Below are positions 1 to 6,493 of a stretch of DNA of 7,766 nucleotides, one piece after another; position 1 is the first letter of the stretch, and each line of letters opens with the position of its first letter. The notes under the pieces were generated by a model, which was given only the letters and a program-made list of their open reading frames with translations, was not told the origin of the DNA and did no database searches. A program made the position numbers and the translations under genes. The DNA is taken from positions 1-7,766 of the forward strand of contig JBBRHH010000282.1 in assembly GCA_038222915.1 (NCBI GenBank). Direction: 5' to 3'. Origin of the DNA: JBBRHH01 sp038222915 (GTDB lineage: Bacteria > Planctomycetota > Phycisphaerae > Tepidisphaerales > Tepidisphaeraceae).

Positions 1-525
1 CTTCTCGGCCACCGCAAAGTCACACTCCAGCAACTCATCCATTGCCGAGTGGATGAACCATTGTCGATGCACCGCAAACTCGCTGCCCGGCCGGCACAAT
101 CGGTTGACCGCCAGCAGTTGCAGCACCTTCTCCCACGGGACCTTCCCGCGCTGGTCTCCCAACTGCTCCTGCCAGAAACGCTCCAGGCCCAGTTCCCGCC
201 ACAGCAGGCATCCCAGCCAGCAGTCCCCGAAACTCCGCGGACGAACCAGCCGCATCTGGCTCATCACCAAAGGCAATGCGTTCACTTCGTCCGCCGGGAT
301 CGGCCGGTCATCCGGAAACAGACACGCCTGCGCCGGCTGAGCGGTCTGTTCGTCAAAAACCGAAATGCTTTTCCGCCACGCCGACTCCTGGGAATCGTTG
401 ATCTCTCCGAGGTACAGCACCTGGCGCTGGGTGGTCCTGGCGTTGTCGAGCCGCCGCGCTTCGACCACCGACCAGTAACGATGTTCCTTGCCGTTCTTGT
501 TGCGGCGATGACAACGCAGAAACAT
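1..525 (-). CDS. IS1634-family (IS4-superfamily) transposase, N-terminal part, runs off left edge
   Basis: The minus strand is open without a stop from 579 to the window edge. The first ATG is at 525, giving 175 visible residues. The protein begins MFLRCHRRNKNGKEHRYWSV, followed by VVEARR (residues 21-26), then VLYLGEINDSQESAWRK (residues 36-52). This opening closely resembles the N-terminus of IS1634-type DDE transposases, as I recall the family. Members are usually about 500-600 residues, so the catalytic DDE core lies left of the window and cannot be judged. The visible part has no frameshift or stop. Its function would be cut-and-paste movement of its own insertion sequence. No clear Shine-Dalgarno sequence precedes the ATG; in-frame codons upstream reach back to a stop at 580-582, so a non-ATG start is possible. 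Third positions show no C excess over G on the coding strand, unlike the other minus-strand genes, which fits recent arrival. Family call is from remembered similarity; the subgroup is uncertain. Confidence 0.85.
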   Translation of the reverse strand, partial: MFLRCHRRNKNGKEHRYWSVVEARRLDNARTTQRQVLYLGEINDSQESAWRKSISVFDEQTAQPAQACLFPDDRPIPADEVNALPLVMSQMRLVRPRSFGDCWLGCLLWRELGLERFWQEQLGDQRGKVPWEKVLQLLAVNRLCRPGSEFAVHRQWFIHSAMDELLECDFAVAEK

Positions 526-835
526 GATCGAGCAGAGATAGCAGATCGCCCAGCGCCGATTCAAGAGGGTAGGTCTGCACTACACGCCAAACCGCAGGTC
601 AAACCCCGCTGACAATTCAGCGACGCGGAAAAACAGCCGAAGATTTCTCGAAATTGAATGAAAGTGCGAAGGTCGGGTTAGAGGAACGGGGGGCGCGTGG
701 GCTTTGCGATGTTGCGCTGCAGCCTGATCCAGTTTGGCGCATGCCAACGAGATGCTCTGCTACGGGAGTGGTGGTCCGCTGTCCGTTTGTTTCGATGCGG
801 GTTGGCGGTTCCAGCGTGTATTACCCATGCTAGAG
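526..835. other. Gene-free gap; probable unresolved end of the insertion sequence
   Basis: About 310 bases separate the transposase start from the stop of the PEP-CTERM gene. I see no convincing coding region: short open frames here lack family resemblance and ribosome binding sites. The outer end of the insertion sequence should lie in this stretch, upstream of the transposase, but its inverted repeat cannot be defined because the partner end is outside the window. A small interrupted palindrome (ATTTC, 2-base spacer, GAAAT) sits at 643-654. No hairpin followed by a T-run was found to serve as terminator for the PEP-CTERM gene. Confidence 0.5.
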
Positions 836-1567
836 TCATACCGCGATTGCGCGGCGCCGGCGGGCAAGTAGAGTTAGCGCGCCGAAGCATGGGATTGTGA
901 TGGAGGCCGGTTCGGGAACGCCGACTTCGTTGGTGAAGCCGTATTGGTGGAATGAATCGCCGCCGTAGGGGCCGAGGTTCAGGGTGAAGGAGGTGCTACC
1001 GGGACCGGTGGCATCGGTGACGTAGGTGTCGATGAGAAGGTTACCGTTGCCTGCGCCGGCGTAGTTTTCGTCGAAGGCCGGGAATGTACCACCCTGACTG
1101 TCACTGATGTCGCCGATACGGCCGCCCACGCCATCCCAGGCGATGTTATAGAGCGTCAGGACGTAGTGGGTGTCGGGCTGGAGGCCGGTGAGGATCAGAT
1201 GCTCTGTACTGCTGCCGTCGTAGAAGAAATCGTTGGTGAGCTTGTGTATGTCGCCGGCGATGTTGTTCGCGTGACCATTGTCGGTCACTGACCCTATATT
1301 GCTAGGCGTGTTCTGGAGGTTGTAGTTGAGCGTCGAGGTCTGGTCACCGTTTGCACCAGCGTGGAATAGAACGCCGTTGATGGTGTAGTCACCGTTTTGG
1401 CCGTTCAGGTCGATGGCGTGGGTGTATGTCTTGGTGCTTAAAATTCCAGAGTCGCCGTCGCGAGTGAAAGTCTGGGTGGTGATCAGACCACCTTGCGCCT
1501 CTGTGCAGTACAACAGGAGTGAGGCGGCGAGGGTCGCAGAGCTTAAGTTTCGGAAGCGGAGAAACAC
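836..1567 (-). CDS. PEP-CTERM sorting-domain exported protein
   Basis: A 243-residue protein starts at GTG 1567, the first possible start after an in-frame TAG at 1580-1582, and is preceded by AGAAGGG at 7-base spacing. Residues 1-26 look like a Sec signal peptide: basic residues (FLRFRN), a hydrophobic stretch (LAASLLLY) and a likely cleavage site near EAQG/GL. The C-terminus carries a PEP-CTERM anchor: VPEPAS (217-222), a short hydrophobic segment (223-235) and RRRR (236-239). In known systems this signal sends the protein through the membrane for processing by an exosortase, often linked with exopolysaccharide export. The central region (about 30-215) is rich in Gly, Asn, Asp and Thr and contains LTGLQPDTHYVLTLYNIAW (126-144), a beta-sandwich-like pattern frequent in such proteins; its binding role is unknown. 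The hydrophobic anchor is short and contains Pro and Cys, so it is a weaker version of the signal. No exosortase gene is in the window. Confidence 0.88.
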   Translation of the reverse strand: MFLRFRNLSSATLAASLLLYCTEAQGGLITTQTFTRDGDSGILSTKTYTHAIDLNGQNGDYTINGVLFHAGANGDQTSTLNYNLQNTPSNIGSVTDNGHANNIAGDIHKLTNDFFYDGSSTEHLILTGLQPDTHYVLTLYNIAWDGVGGRIGDISDSQGGTFPAFDENYAGAGNGNLLIDTYVTDATGPGSTSFTLNLGPYGGDSFHQYGFTNEVGVPEPASITIPCFGALTLLARRRRAIAV

Positions 1568-1574
1568 GTGCTGG

Positions 1575-1581
1575 CCCTTCT
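1575..1581 (-). promoter_or_regulatory. Ribosome binding site of the PEP-CTERM gene
   Basis: On the minus strand this reads AGAAGGG, 7 bases before the GTG at 1567-1565. It supports the GTG start, and an in-frame stop at 1580-1582 rules out a longer protein. Confidence 0.6.
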
Positions 1582-1655
1582 ATTAGACACGATGGGAAAA
1601 CCATGTGACAGCTGGCGCACCTCTCCATTCATACTCAGAAGCCAGCCGCGCCGTT

Positions 1656-1672
1656 CGGCAAAACTCTTGCCG
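1656..1672. repeat. Small perfect inverted repeat in the divergent promoter region
   Basis: CGGCAA (1656-1661) and TTGCCG (1667-1672) form a 6-base perfect stem with a 5-base loop. An overlapping alternative pairing is TTCGGC (1654-1659) with GCCGAA (1673-1678). It could be an operator half-site pair or a leader hairpin. There is no T-run after it, so a rho-independent terminator is unlikely. A 6-base stem can occur by chance at this GC content. Confidence 0.3.
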
Positions 1673-1910
1673 GCCGAATGGTTTAGCCCGTACGTCCGCT
1701 ACTACTATAGCCCACGTTTGTGCTTTCGGCAATCGGAATTGGCCATCTTATTGGTCGTCCACGGATTTAGGCCGAGCACGGGGATCGGGAGCGAGAGAGA
1801 CAGGACTCCATGTCTCCCAAGTCACTTTTTAAGGATGTGGCGGATGTGACGGGCGATTGCGGTGGAGTAAGATCGGGCCGTTGAGTTGGCCACACTTCTA
1901 CGAGCATACG

Positions 1911-1915
1911 AGGAG
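1911..1915 (+). promoter_or_regulatory. Ribosome binding site fixing the start at ATG 1923
   Basis: AGGAG lies 7 bases before ATG 1923. The ATG is followed immediately by a normal signal peptide, whereas the longer in-frame alternative from TTG 1857 would put 22 unrelated residues in front of it. The ATG is therefore preferred. Confidence 0.8.
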
Positions 1916-1922
1916 ATGGAGC

Positions 1923-4900
1923 ATGTCGGATCGAATTACGCGGGCGGCGGTTGGGTTGTTTTTGATGGTTTTGGTTTGTGGAGGAATGCCCGCCTGGGGG
2001 ACTACTTATTTTGTTCGGATGAACGGGAATGATGAGGCGGATGGGAAGACGCCGGGGACTGCGTTTGGGTCGATGTTACAAGCCGCGGGGGTGGTTGGGC
2101 ATGGGGATGCGATTGTGGTGGGGCCTGGGGAGTACAAGGCGGCGGCGGTGGTTGCGGAGCGATATGCGGCCGATGGGTCGGAGATGCGGATTGTCGGCGA
2201 TGAAAGTGGGAAGCTGACGGGGGATGCGGCCGGGGCGGTGGTAATTGCGCCGGCTTCGACTACCGATGTGGCGCTGCGGCTTTTCCGGCTGCGGGACTTG
2301 CGTGTTTCGGGGATTACTTTTCGTGGGCGAGGACAAGGGCTGAAGCTGGACAACTGTGTGAACGTTGTTGTGGAGCGATGCACGTTTAACGGGTTTACCA
2401 AAGGGCTGAGCATCAACGCGTGCAAGGGGACGCGGGTGCAGAGTTGTGTGGTGCCGCGCTGCACGATCGGGGTGTATGTGCAGGGGTCCGTCGACACGGT
2501 GGTGGATCATGCGACGGTGGCGGGCGCGACTTCGACCGGGTTGCTGATTCTGGGGTGCGGAAAGGGAGAGATTCGCAACTCGATCTTTACGGACAACAAC
2601 ACGAACCTGATCGGCGATGCGGTGTCGGCAAAAGGGTGGAGCAGCGACTTCAATGTGATCAAGGGGACGAATGGCGTGTGGGGCGATGTGTGGGCGGTGG
2701 CGAATGCGTATGAGTGGGCGGCGAGCAGCGGGATGGAGCGACACAGCGTTTATGTGACGCCGGCGTTTGTGAATCCCGAGACGTATGACCTTCATGTTTC
2801 GCCGGAGGTGAGTTGGGGCGGCGGGCTGCCGGGGATGAATGTGGGACGGCCGATGGATGAGAAGTTGGCGGTGATGGACAGGGACGGGACGGCGTTTACA
2901 GGGCGGGGCGGCGCGGTGTGCGCCGGGGCTTACAACTATCCTGAGGTGAAAGCGGGCGCGGGGTGGAGCAAATTGGCGGTGGCGCTGGATGGGTCGGCGC
3001 GACAGGCGGCGGGGATCTACAAGGAGGACGGAACGCTGGTGCGAACGCTGCTTGCGGATGCGGCCGGTGTGCGCGAGTTGTATTGGGACGGGCGGGATGA
3101 TCTGGGGCAGGCGACGCCGGCGGGGAAATATGTGGTGAAGGTTGTGCAGCATGATGTAAAGGTGGTGGATGATGGGTCGGTGGGAGACAACGGCAATCCG
3201 ATGGGGGCTTACAACTGCGACAACGCGAATCGGGTTGCGCCGCTGGCCGATGGGGGATTTCTGATGACGACGGTTTATGACGAGGGGCAGTACAACGTGC
3301 GGCGGTATTCGGCGAATGGGCAGGCGCTGAATTCGACGGGGCTGACGGAGGCGGATCTATCGGCGCTGGCGGCGGCGGGCGGGGATGATTTTTACGCGGT
3401 CGTGGGGAAGGGGAAGAAACTGATTCGGCTGGCTGCGCCGGGGGAGCAGATGAGGATGTTGAATAAGGCCGAGAGCTTTGAGATTGGGGATGTCGCGGCG
3501 GGGCTGGCGGTGGTGGGACAGACGGCGTACGTTTCGTTGCAGGGGAACAATGTGGTGCGGGTGATCGATCTGGCGACGGGGGAAAAGAAGCGCGATTGGG
3601 CGGTGGAAGCGGTGAGCGATGTGGCGGCGGATGCGGGTGGGAATGTGTGGGCGGTTTCGGGGACGAACGTGGTCTGTCTTGGCGAGGATGGGAAGATTGT
3701 AAAGACGTTTGCGACCGGCTTGGCGACGCCGCGGTATCTGGCGGCGAGCAAAGACCGGCTGGCGGTGGTGGACAATGCCGCGGCGAAGCTGGCGGTGCTG
3801 GATATGGAGGGGAAGGTCATCCGAACGCTTGGGAAGGGGCGCGTGGTTGGGGAGTTTAATGCGGTTGGCCCGGAGAATATGCGCGATCCGCGCGGGGCGT
3901 GCTTTCTGAAGGATGGGCGGCTGGTGCTGACCGAGTCGCAACGGGTGCGGATACTGTTTGCGGATTCAGGGAAGATCAGCGCGGATCTGATCAGCAACTT
4001 CATGGACTCGGTGGTGCCGCACCCGCTGAAGAGCGAGTATGTGTATTGCGGAATCGGGGTTTATCATGTGGATGCGAAGACAGGAGCGTGGGAGTGGATG
4101 GTGGAGGAACCGCGCGGGATGACGATGACTGACTCGAAGGGGATTGTGAAGCCGGCGTCGTTTGGATCCCCTTCGACGAGTGCGATTCTGGGAGGCCGGC
4201 CGTTTGTTGTGTATGTGCCGGGGGATGGGTCGGCGCGGCTGGTGGATGTTTCGGAACCGCTTAAGCCGCGCCCCGCGGTGGTAGTTCGACATGGGCTGCT
4301 GGGAGCGGCCTATTCGACGCTGAGCTTTGCACGGGACGGGAGCATGATCACTTCGCGCAGTCAGGACCTGAAAGACAACTCCCCGTCGGTGAACCGGATT
4401 GCGTTCAAGGGGCTGGATGCGGAGAACAATCCGATCTTTGATTTTGCGCATGCGACTGTGATTGGGCCGGTGGCCGGGGAACACGCGGCGAGCGGCGTGG
4501 AAGGGAAAGGATCGGTGAGCGTTGACCGGAACAATGATGATATTTATCTGGGGTGCGTGACGGCGAACTACAACAAGATGGTCCCGGCGTGGGGGGCGGA
4601 CCACACGGGAGTGGGGAAGATGACCGCCGATGGAAAGGTGCGGTGGTTCAGCCTGTCGAGCGGCGGGAACTACATGTCGATCAGCGCGGTGAATGATGGG
4701 AAGCAGACGTTTGCGATGGCCGCAAAGAGCTTTGGCGGGCAGATCGATTTGTTTGACTCGGATGGGCTGCGGCTGGCGACGGGGAACTGGAACTGGCCGT
4801 CGGCGTGGAACATGGGGTTTGTGGATATGCGATACGGCGTCAACGCGTATCTGCGGGCGGACGGGAAGGTGGGTGCGTATGTGGAGGACGATTCGATCGG

Positions 4901-5540
4901 GCGGTTTACGCGGGTGCGGGTGGATGGGGTGGAGACGATTCAGAAGAGTGCGACGCCGCTTGAATGGAAAGGGGCTGGCGCTGGCGCCGGAGGGCTGCCG
5001 AGTTCGCAGGTGGTTGCGGCGAAGGGGTTGGAGAAGGTGCAGATTATTCCGAAGGTAGCGGAGATGAAGGTGGACGGGGATTGGAGCGCTTGGGCGAAGG
5101 CGGGGGTCGTGCCGCAAATTGTGGCGCTGCCGGCCGTGACTTTCAAGCACACGGTCTTGCCGGAGGATTTATGGCAGACGTTTGCGATCGGGACCGCGAT
5201 CGGGGCGGTGGCACACGATGGTCGGTTCTTCTACGTTTACTTTGTTGTGACGGACGAGCACCAGATTTTCGATTCGCCCAGCGGCGCGGTGATGTGGGCG
5301 TATGACAGCGTGGAACTGTGGATAGAAGAGGAGCAGTTTGGGCTGGGGCTGACGCGGGATGGATCGGCGAATCTGTTCAAGTACCGGCACCACAACCTGG
5401 AGGGGCGGGAGTGGGCGGCAGGCTATCCGCTGGCGAAGGAGAATGTGTGGGCGGCGAAGACGGACGATCTTTCGAGCAATCCGCTCGGGAGGCAACTGGC
5501 GGATATCACCGGGGTGTCGTTCAAGAATAAGAAGGGGTAG
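1923..5540 (+). CDS. Large secreted beta-helix / FlgD-like / beta-propeller protein, cut short by an in-frame TAG
   Basis: The 1205-residue product starts at ATG 1923 after AGGAG. Residues 1-26 form a signal peptide (hydrophobic VGLFLMVLVCGGM, likely cleavage after PAWG). Residues about 27-335 match a DUF1565/right-handed beta-helix module: TYFVRMNGNDEADG followed by helix turns such as GLKLDNCVNVVVERCTF and GLSINACKGTRVQSC. Residues about 348-410 resemble the FlgD Ig-like fold (IYKEDGTLVRTLL, then YWDGRDDLGQATPAGKY). Residues about 415-1010 contain repeated beta-propeller or NHL-like blades (for example VRVIDLATGEKKRDW and LAVLDMEGKVIRTLGKG). A Gly/Ala linker (about 1016-1024) leads to a CBM9/DOMON-like carbohydrate-binding fold beginning near EMKVDGDWSAWA and including YDSVELWIEE. 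That domain is unfinished when TAG 5538-5540 intervenes. The likely role is extracellular or periplasmic recognition or processing of a polysaccharide; no catalytic residues could be assigned and the substrate is unknown. Third positions favour G. Confidence 0.85.
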   Translation: MSDRITRAAVGLFLMVLVCGGMPAWGTTYFVRMNGNDEADGKTPGTAFGSMLQAAGVVGHGDAIVVGPGEYKAAAVVAERYAADGSEMRIVGDESGKLTGDAAGAVVIAPASTTDVALRLFRLRDLRVSGITFRGRGQGLKLDNCVNVVVERCTFNGFTKGLSINACKGTRVQSCVVPRCTIGVYVQGSVDTVVDHATVAGATSTGLLILGCGKGEIRNSIFTDNNTNLIGDAVSAKGWSSDFNVIKGTNGVWGDVWAVANAYEWAASSGMERHSVYVTPAFVNPETYDLHVSPEVSWGGGLPGMNVGRPMDEKLAVMDRDGTAFTGRGGAVCAGAYNYPEVKAGAGWSKLAVALDGSARQAAGIYKEDGTLVRTLLADAAGVRELYWDGRDDLGQATPAGKYVVKVVQHDVKVVDDGSVGDNGNPMGAYNCDNANRVAPLADGGFLMTTVYDEGQYNVRRYSANGQALNSTGLTEADLSALAAAGGDDFYAVVGKGKKLIRLAAPGEQMRMLNKAESFEIGDVAAGLAVVGQTAYVSLQGNNVVRVIDLATGEKKRDWAVEAVSDVAADAGGNVWAVSGTNVVCLGEDGKIVKTFATGLATPRYLAASKDRLAVVDNAAAKLAVLDMEGKVIRTLGKGRVVGEFNAVGPENMRDPRGACFLKDGRLVLTESQRVRILFADSGKISADLISNFMDSVVPHPLKSEYVYCGIGVYHVDAKTGAWEWMVEEPRGMTMTDSKGIVKPASFGSPSTSAILGGRPFVVYVPGDGSARLVDVSEPLKPRPAVVVRHGLLGAAYSTLSFARDGSMITSRSQDLKDNSPSVNRIAFKGLDAENNPIFDFAHATVIGPVAGEHAASGVEGKGSVSVDRNNDDIYLGCVTANYNKMVPAWGADHTGVGKMTADGKVRWFSLSSGGNYMSISAVNDGKQTFAMAAKSFGGQIDLFDSDGLRLATGNWNWPSAWNMGFVDMRYGVNAYLRADGKVGAYVEDDSIGRFTRVRVDGVETIQKSATPLEWKGAGAGAGGLPSSQVVAAKGLEKVQIIPKVAEMKVDGDWSAWAKAGVVPQIVALPAVTFKHTVLPEDLWQTFAIGTAIGAVAHDGRFFYVYFVVTDEHQIFDSPSGAVMWAYDSVELWIEEEQFGLGLTRDGSANLFKYRHHNLEGREWAAGYPLAKENVWAAKTDDLSSNPLGRQLADITGVSFKNKKG

Positions 5541-5774
5541 GGAGTGATGGGGAAGATTCCGTTTCCGCAGGTGAAGCTGGTGGGCGGGATTGCGGGTCGG
5601 GCCGGCGGGAAGATTAGCGAGATGACGGGGAACGCGGGCGAGGTGGTGCGGATTGGGGTGAATTTTGCGGGGAATACGGCGTGGGGGCGGAGCCAGGATT
5701 ATAAGGTGGGGTGGCCCAGTGGGCTGATGTTTTCGGATCCTATGCGGTCGGCGGTTTTTGTGCTTGGGAAGTAG
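5541..5774 (+). pseudogene. C-terminal continuation of the secreted protein's CBM9-like domain, beyond the in-frame stop
   Basis: This stretch continues in exactly the same frame after TAG 5538-5540 and ends at TAG 5772-5774. It reads GVMGKIPFPQVKLVGG at first and later RIGVNFAGNTAWGRSQDYK, then VGWPSGLMFSDP. CBM9-type domains typically end with a GY-x-hydrophobic-E-x-x-IP strand, then RIGVNF and a late WP motif, so I read this as the missing final third of the upstream domain. Replacing TAG by a Tyr codon would give KKGYGVMGKIPF, a good match to the family pattern, and would yield a 1283-residue protein. Alternatives are independent translation from GTG 5544 or ATG 5547 (AAGGGG at 5532-5537 is suitably placed), amber readthrough, or a sequencing error. 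With no signal peptide of its own, a separate 76-residue protein makes little sense. Confidence 0.75.
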
Positions 5775-5827
5775 GTTGGACCAAACGCTGTCCGACAAAT
5801 CAATCCCATTGAACGCTTCTATTCGGC

Positions 5828-5833
5828 TATAAT
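5828..5833 (+). promoter_or_regulatory. -10 box of the Uma2 gene, probably giving a leaderless mRNA
   Basis: A perfect TATAAT lies here, and the next gene's GTG begins at 5840, only 6 bases later. A TTGAAC at 5809-5814 resembles a -35 box, but the 13-base spacer is too short, so the -35 is unassigned. Transcription from this box would start at or next to the GTG, leaving no room for a ribosome binding site. Confidence 0.55.
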
Positions 5834-5839
5834 CTACTC

Positions 5840-6490
5840 GTGACCGTGATCGATCAAATCATCGACTCTCCTCGCCTGCCACAATATGTGAAGGAACTCA
5901 AGCAAGTATTGGTTGATGAACGCCGTCGTCGGCAACAGTTTTTCGAGCACGTGACCGAAGAGCAGAAGGCTGAATTTATCAATGGGAGGATCGTTGTGCA
6001 TTCGCCCGTGCGATTGGAACACAACGCAGCCTCTTTTGGCCTCGCGAAGCTCATCGGCGCGTACGTTGAAAAGCATGCGCTGGGATTTGTCGGTCATGAG
6101 AAGCTGATGATCTCTTTGACCCGTAACGATTACGAGCCTGACATCTGCTATTTCAAGGCCGCCAAGGCGGCGAAGTTCAAGCCGACGCAGATGAAATTTC
6201 CCGCGCCGGATCTGGTGGTTGAGGTGTTGTCGGCAAGCACGGAGAAGATAGATCGCGGCATCAAGTTCGAAGACTATGCGGCACACGGGGTCGATGAATA
6301 TTGGATTGTGGATCCATCAAAGCGGACCGTGGAGCAGTATCGCCTTTCGGGGAGTCGATACACTCTCGAACACAAATTGAAAACTGGCAGCATTCGCAGC
6401 GAAGTTATCGAAGGATTGAAGATTCCGGTGCGGGCGGCGTTTGATGCGAAAGAGAACGTCAAGGCGCTCGTTGCGATCGTCGGGACTTGA
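5840..6490 (+). CDS. Uma2 family (DUF820) PD-(D/E)XK nuclease-like protein
   Basis: The 216-residue protein has the Uma2 core in order: GRIVVHSPVRLEHN (49-62), YEPDICYF (98-105), PDLVVEVLSAST (123-134), then K142 and GVDEYWIVDP (150-159). D101, D124, E128 and K142 are the likely nuclease-fold active-site residues, judged by family pattern. Uma2 proteins share the restriction-endonuclease fold, are abundant in cyanobacteria and planctomycetes, often occur in many copies, and mostly lack a proven function. The length is normal and nothing is missing. GTG 5840 is the first start codon after the in-frame TGA at 5810-5812; no ATG occurs before residue 90, and no ribosome binding site precedes it. 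GTG 5846 is a close alternative start. The gene stands 65 bases after the propeller pseudogene tail and faces the DUF1501 gene tail to tail. Its codon third positions are mixed, unlike the G-rich propeller gene, hinting at separate origin. Confidence 0.9.
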   Translation: MTVIDQIIDSPRLPQYVKELKQVLVDERRRRQQFFEHVTEEQKAEFINGRIVVHSPVRLEHNAASFGLAKLIGAYVEKHALGFVGHEKLMISLTRNDYEPDICYFKAAKAAKFKPTQMKFPAPDLVVEVLSASTEKIDRGIKFEDYAAHGVDEYWIVDPSKRTVEQYRLSGSRYTLEHKLKTGSIRSEVIEGLKIPVRAAFDAKENVKALVAIVGT

Positions 6491-6493
6491 GCG

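Larger units (their letters stand above)
1568..1922. promoter_or_regulatory. Divergent intergenic region between PEP-CTERM and beta-propeller genes
   Basis: These 355 bases lie between the starts of two divergent genes for exported proteins and must hold both promoters unless transcription enters from further away. I see no pair of -35 and -10 boxes good enough to name. The best single candidates are TCTAAT on the minus strand (1587-1582), which leaves little leader before the PEP-CTERM start, and an AT-richer patch around 1699-1709 (TACTACTATAG). Short open frames here have no family resemblance and are not called as genes. A small hairpin within the region is listed separately. Confidence 0.45.

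Noticed and set aside
49..612. Plus-strand 187-codon open frame at the left edge
   Set aside because: It lies opposite the transposase, whose minus-strand reading shows strong IS1634-type motifs; the plus-strand product has none.
697..900. Small plus-strand open frame overlapping the end of the PEP-CTERM gene
   Set aside because: No ribosome binding site, no recognisable motif, and it overlaps the well-supported minus-strand gene.
1857..1922. Longer start (TTG 1857) for the large secreted protein
   Set aside because: The 22 extra residues are not signal-peptide-like, while ATG 1923 has AGGAG at 7 bases and a normal signal peptide.
2076..3152. Long minus-strand open frame (358 codons) opposite the beta-helix region
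   Set aside because: The product is rich in Arg, Pro and His with no domain pattern, as expected opposite a GC-rich gene with G-biased third positions; the plus-strand gene has clear signal peptide and domains.
3966..5150. Long minus-strand open frame (394 codons) opposite the propeller region
   Set aside because: Same low-complexity Arg/Pro/His composition and no family resemblance; antisense shadow of the real gene.
5538..5540. TAG read as a standard amino acid through genome-wide recoding
   Set aside because: TAG also serves as the terminal stop at 5772-5774, so general reassignment is improbable.
6158..6171. GCCGCC-AA-GGCGGC inverted repeat inside the Uma2 gene
   Set aside because: Two-base loop, lies within codons for Ala and Lys residues, and is explained by coding composition.
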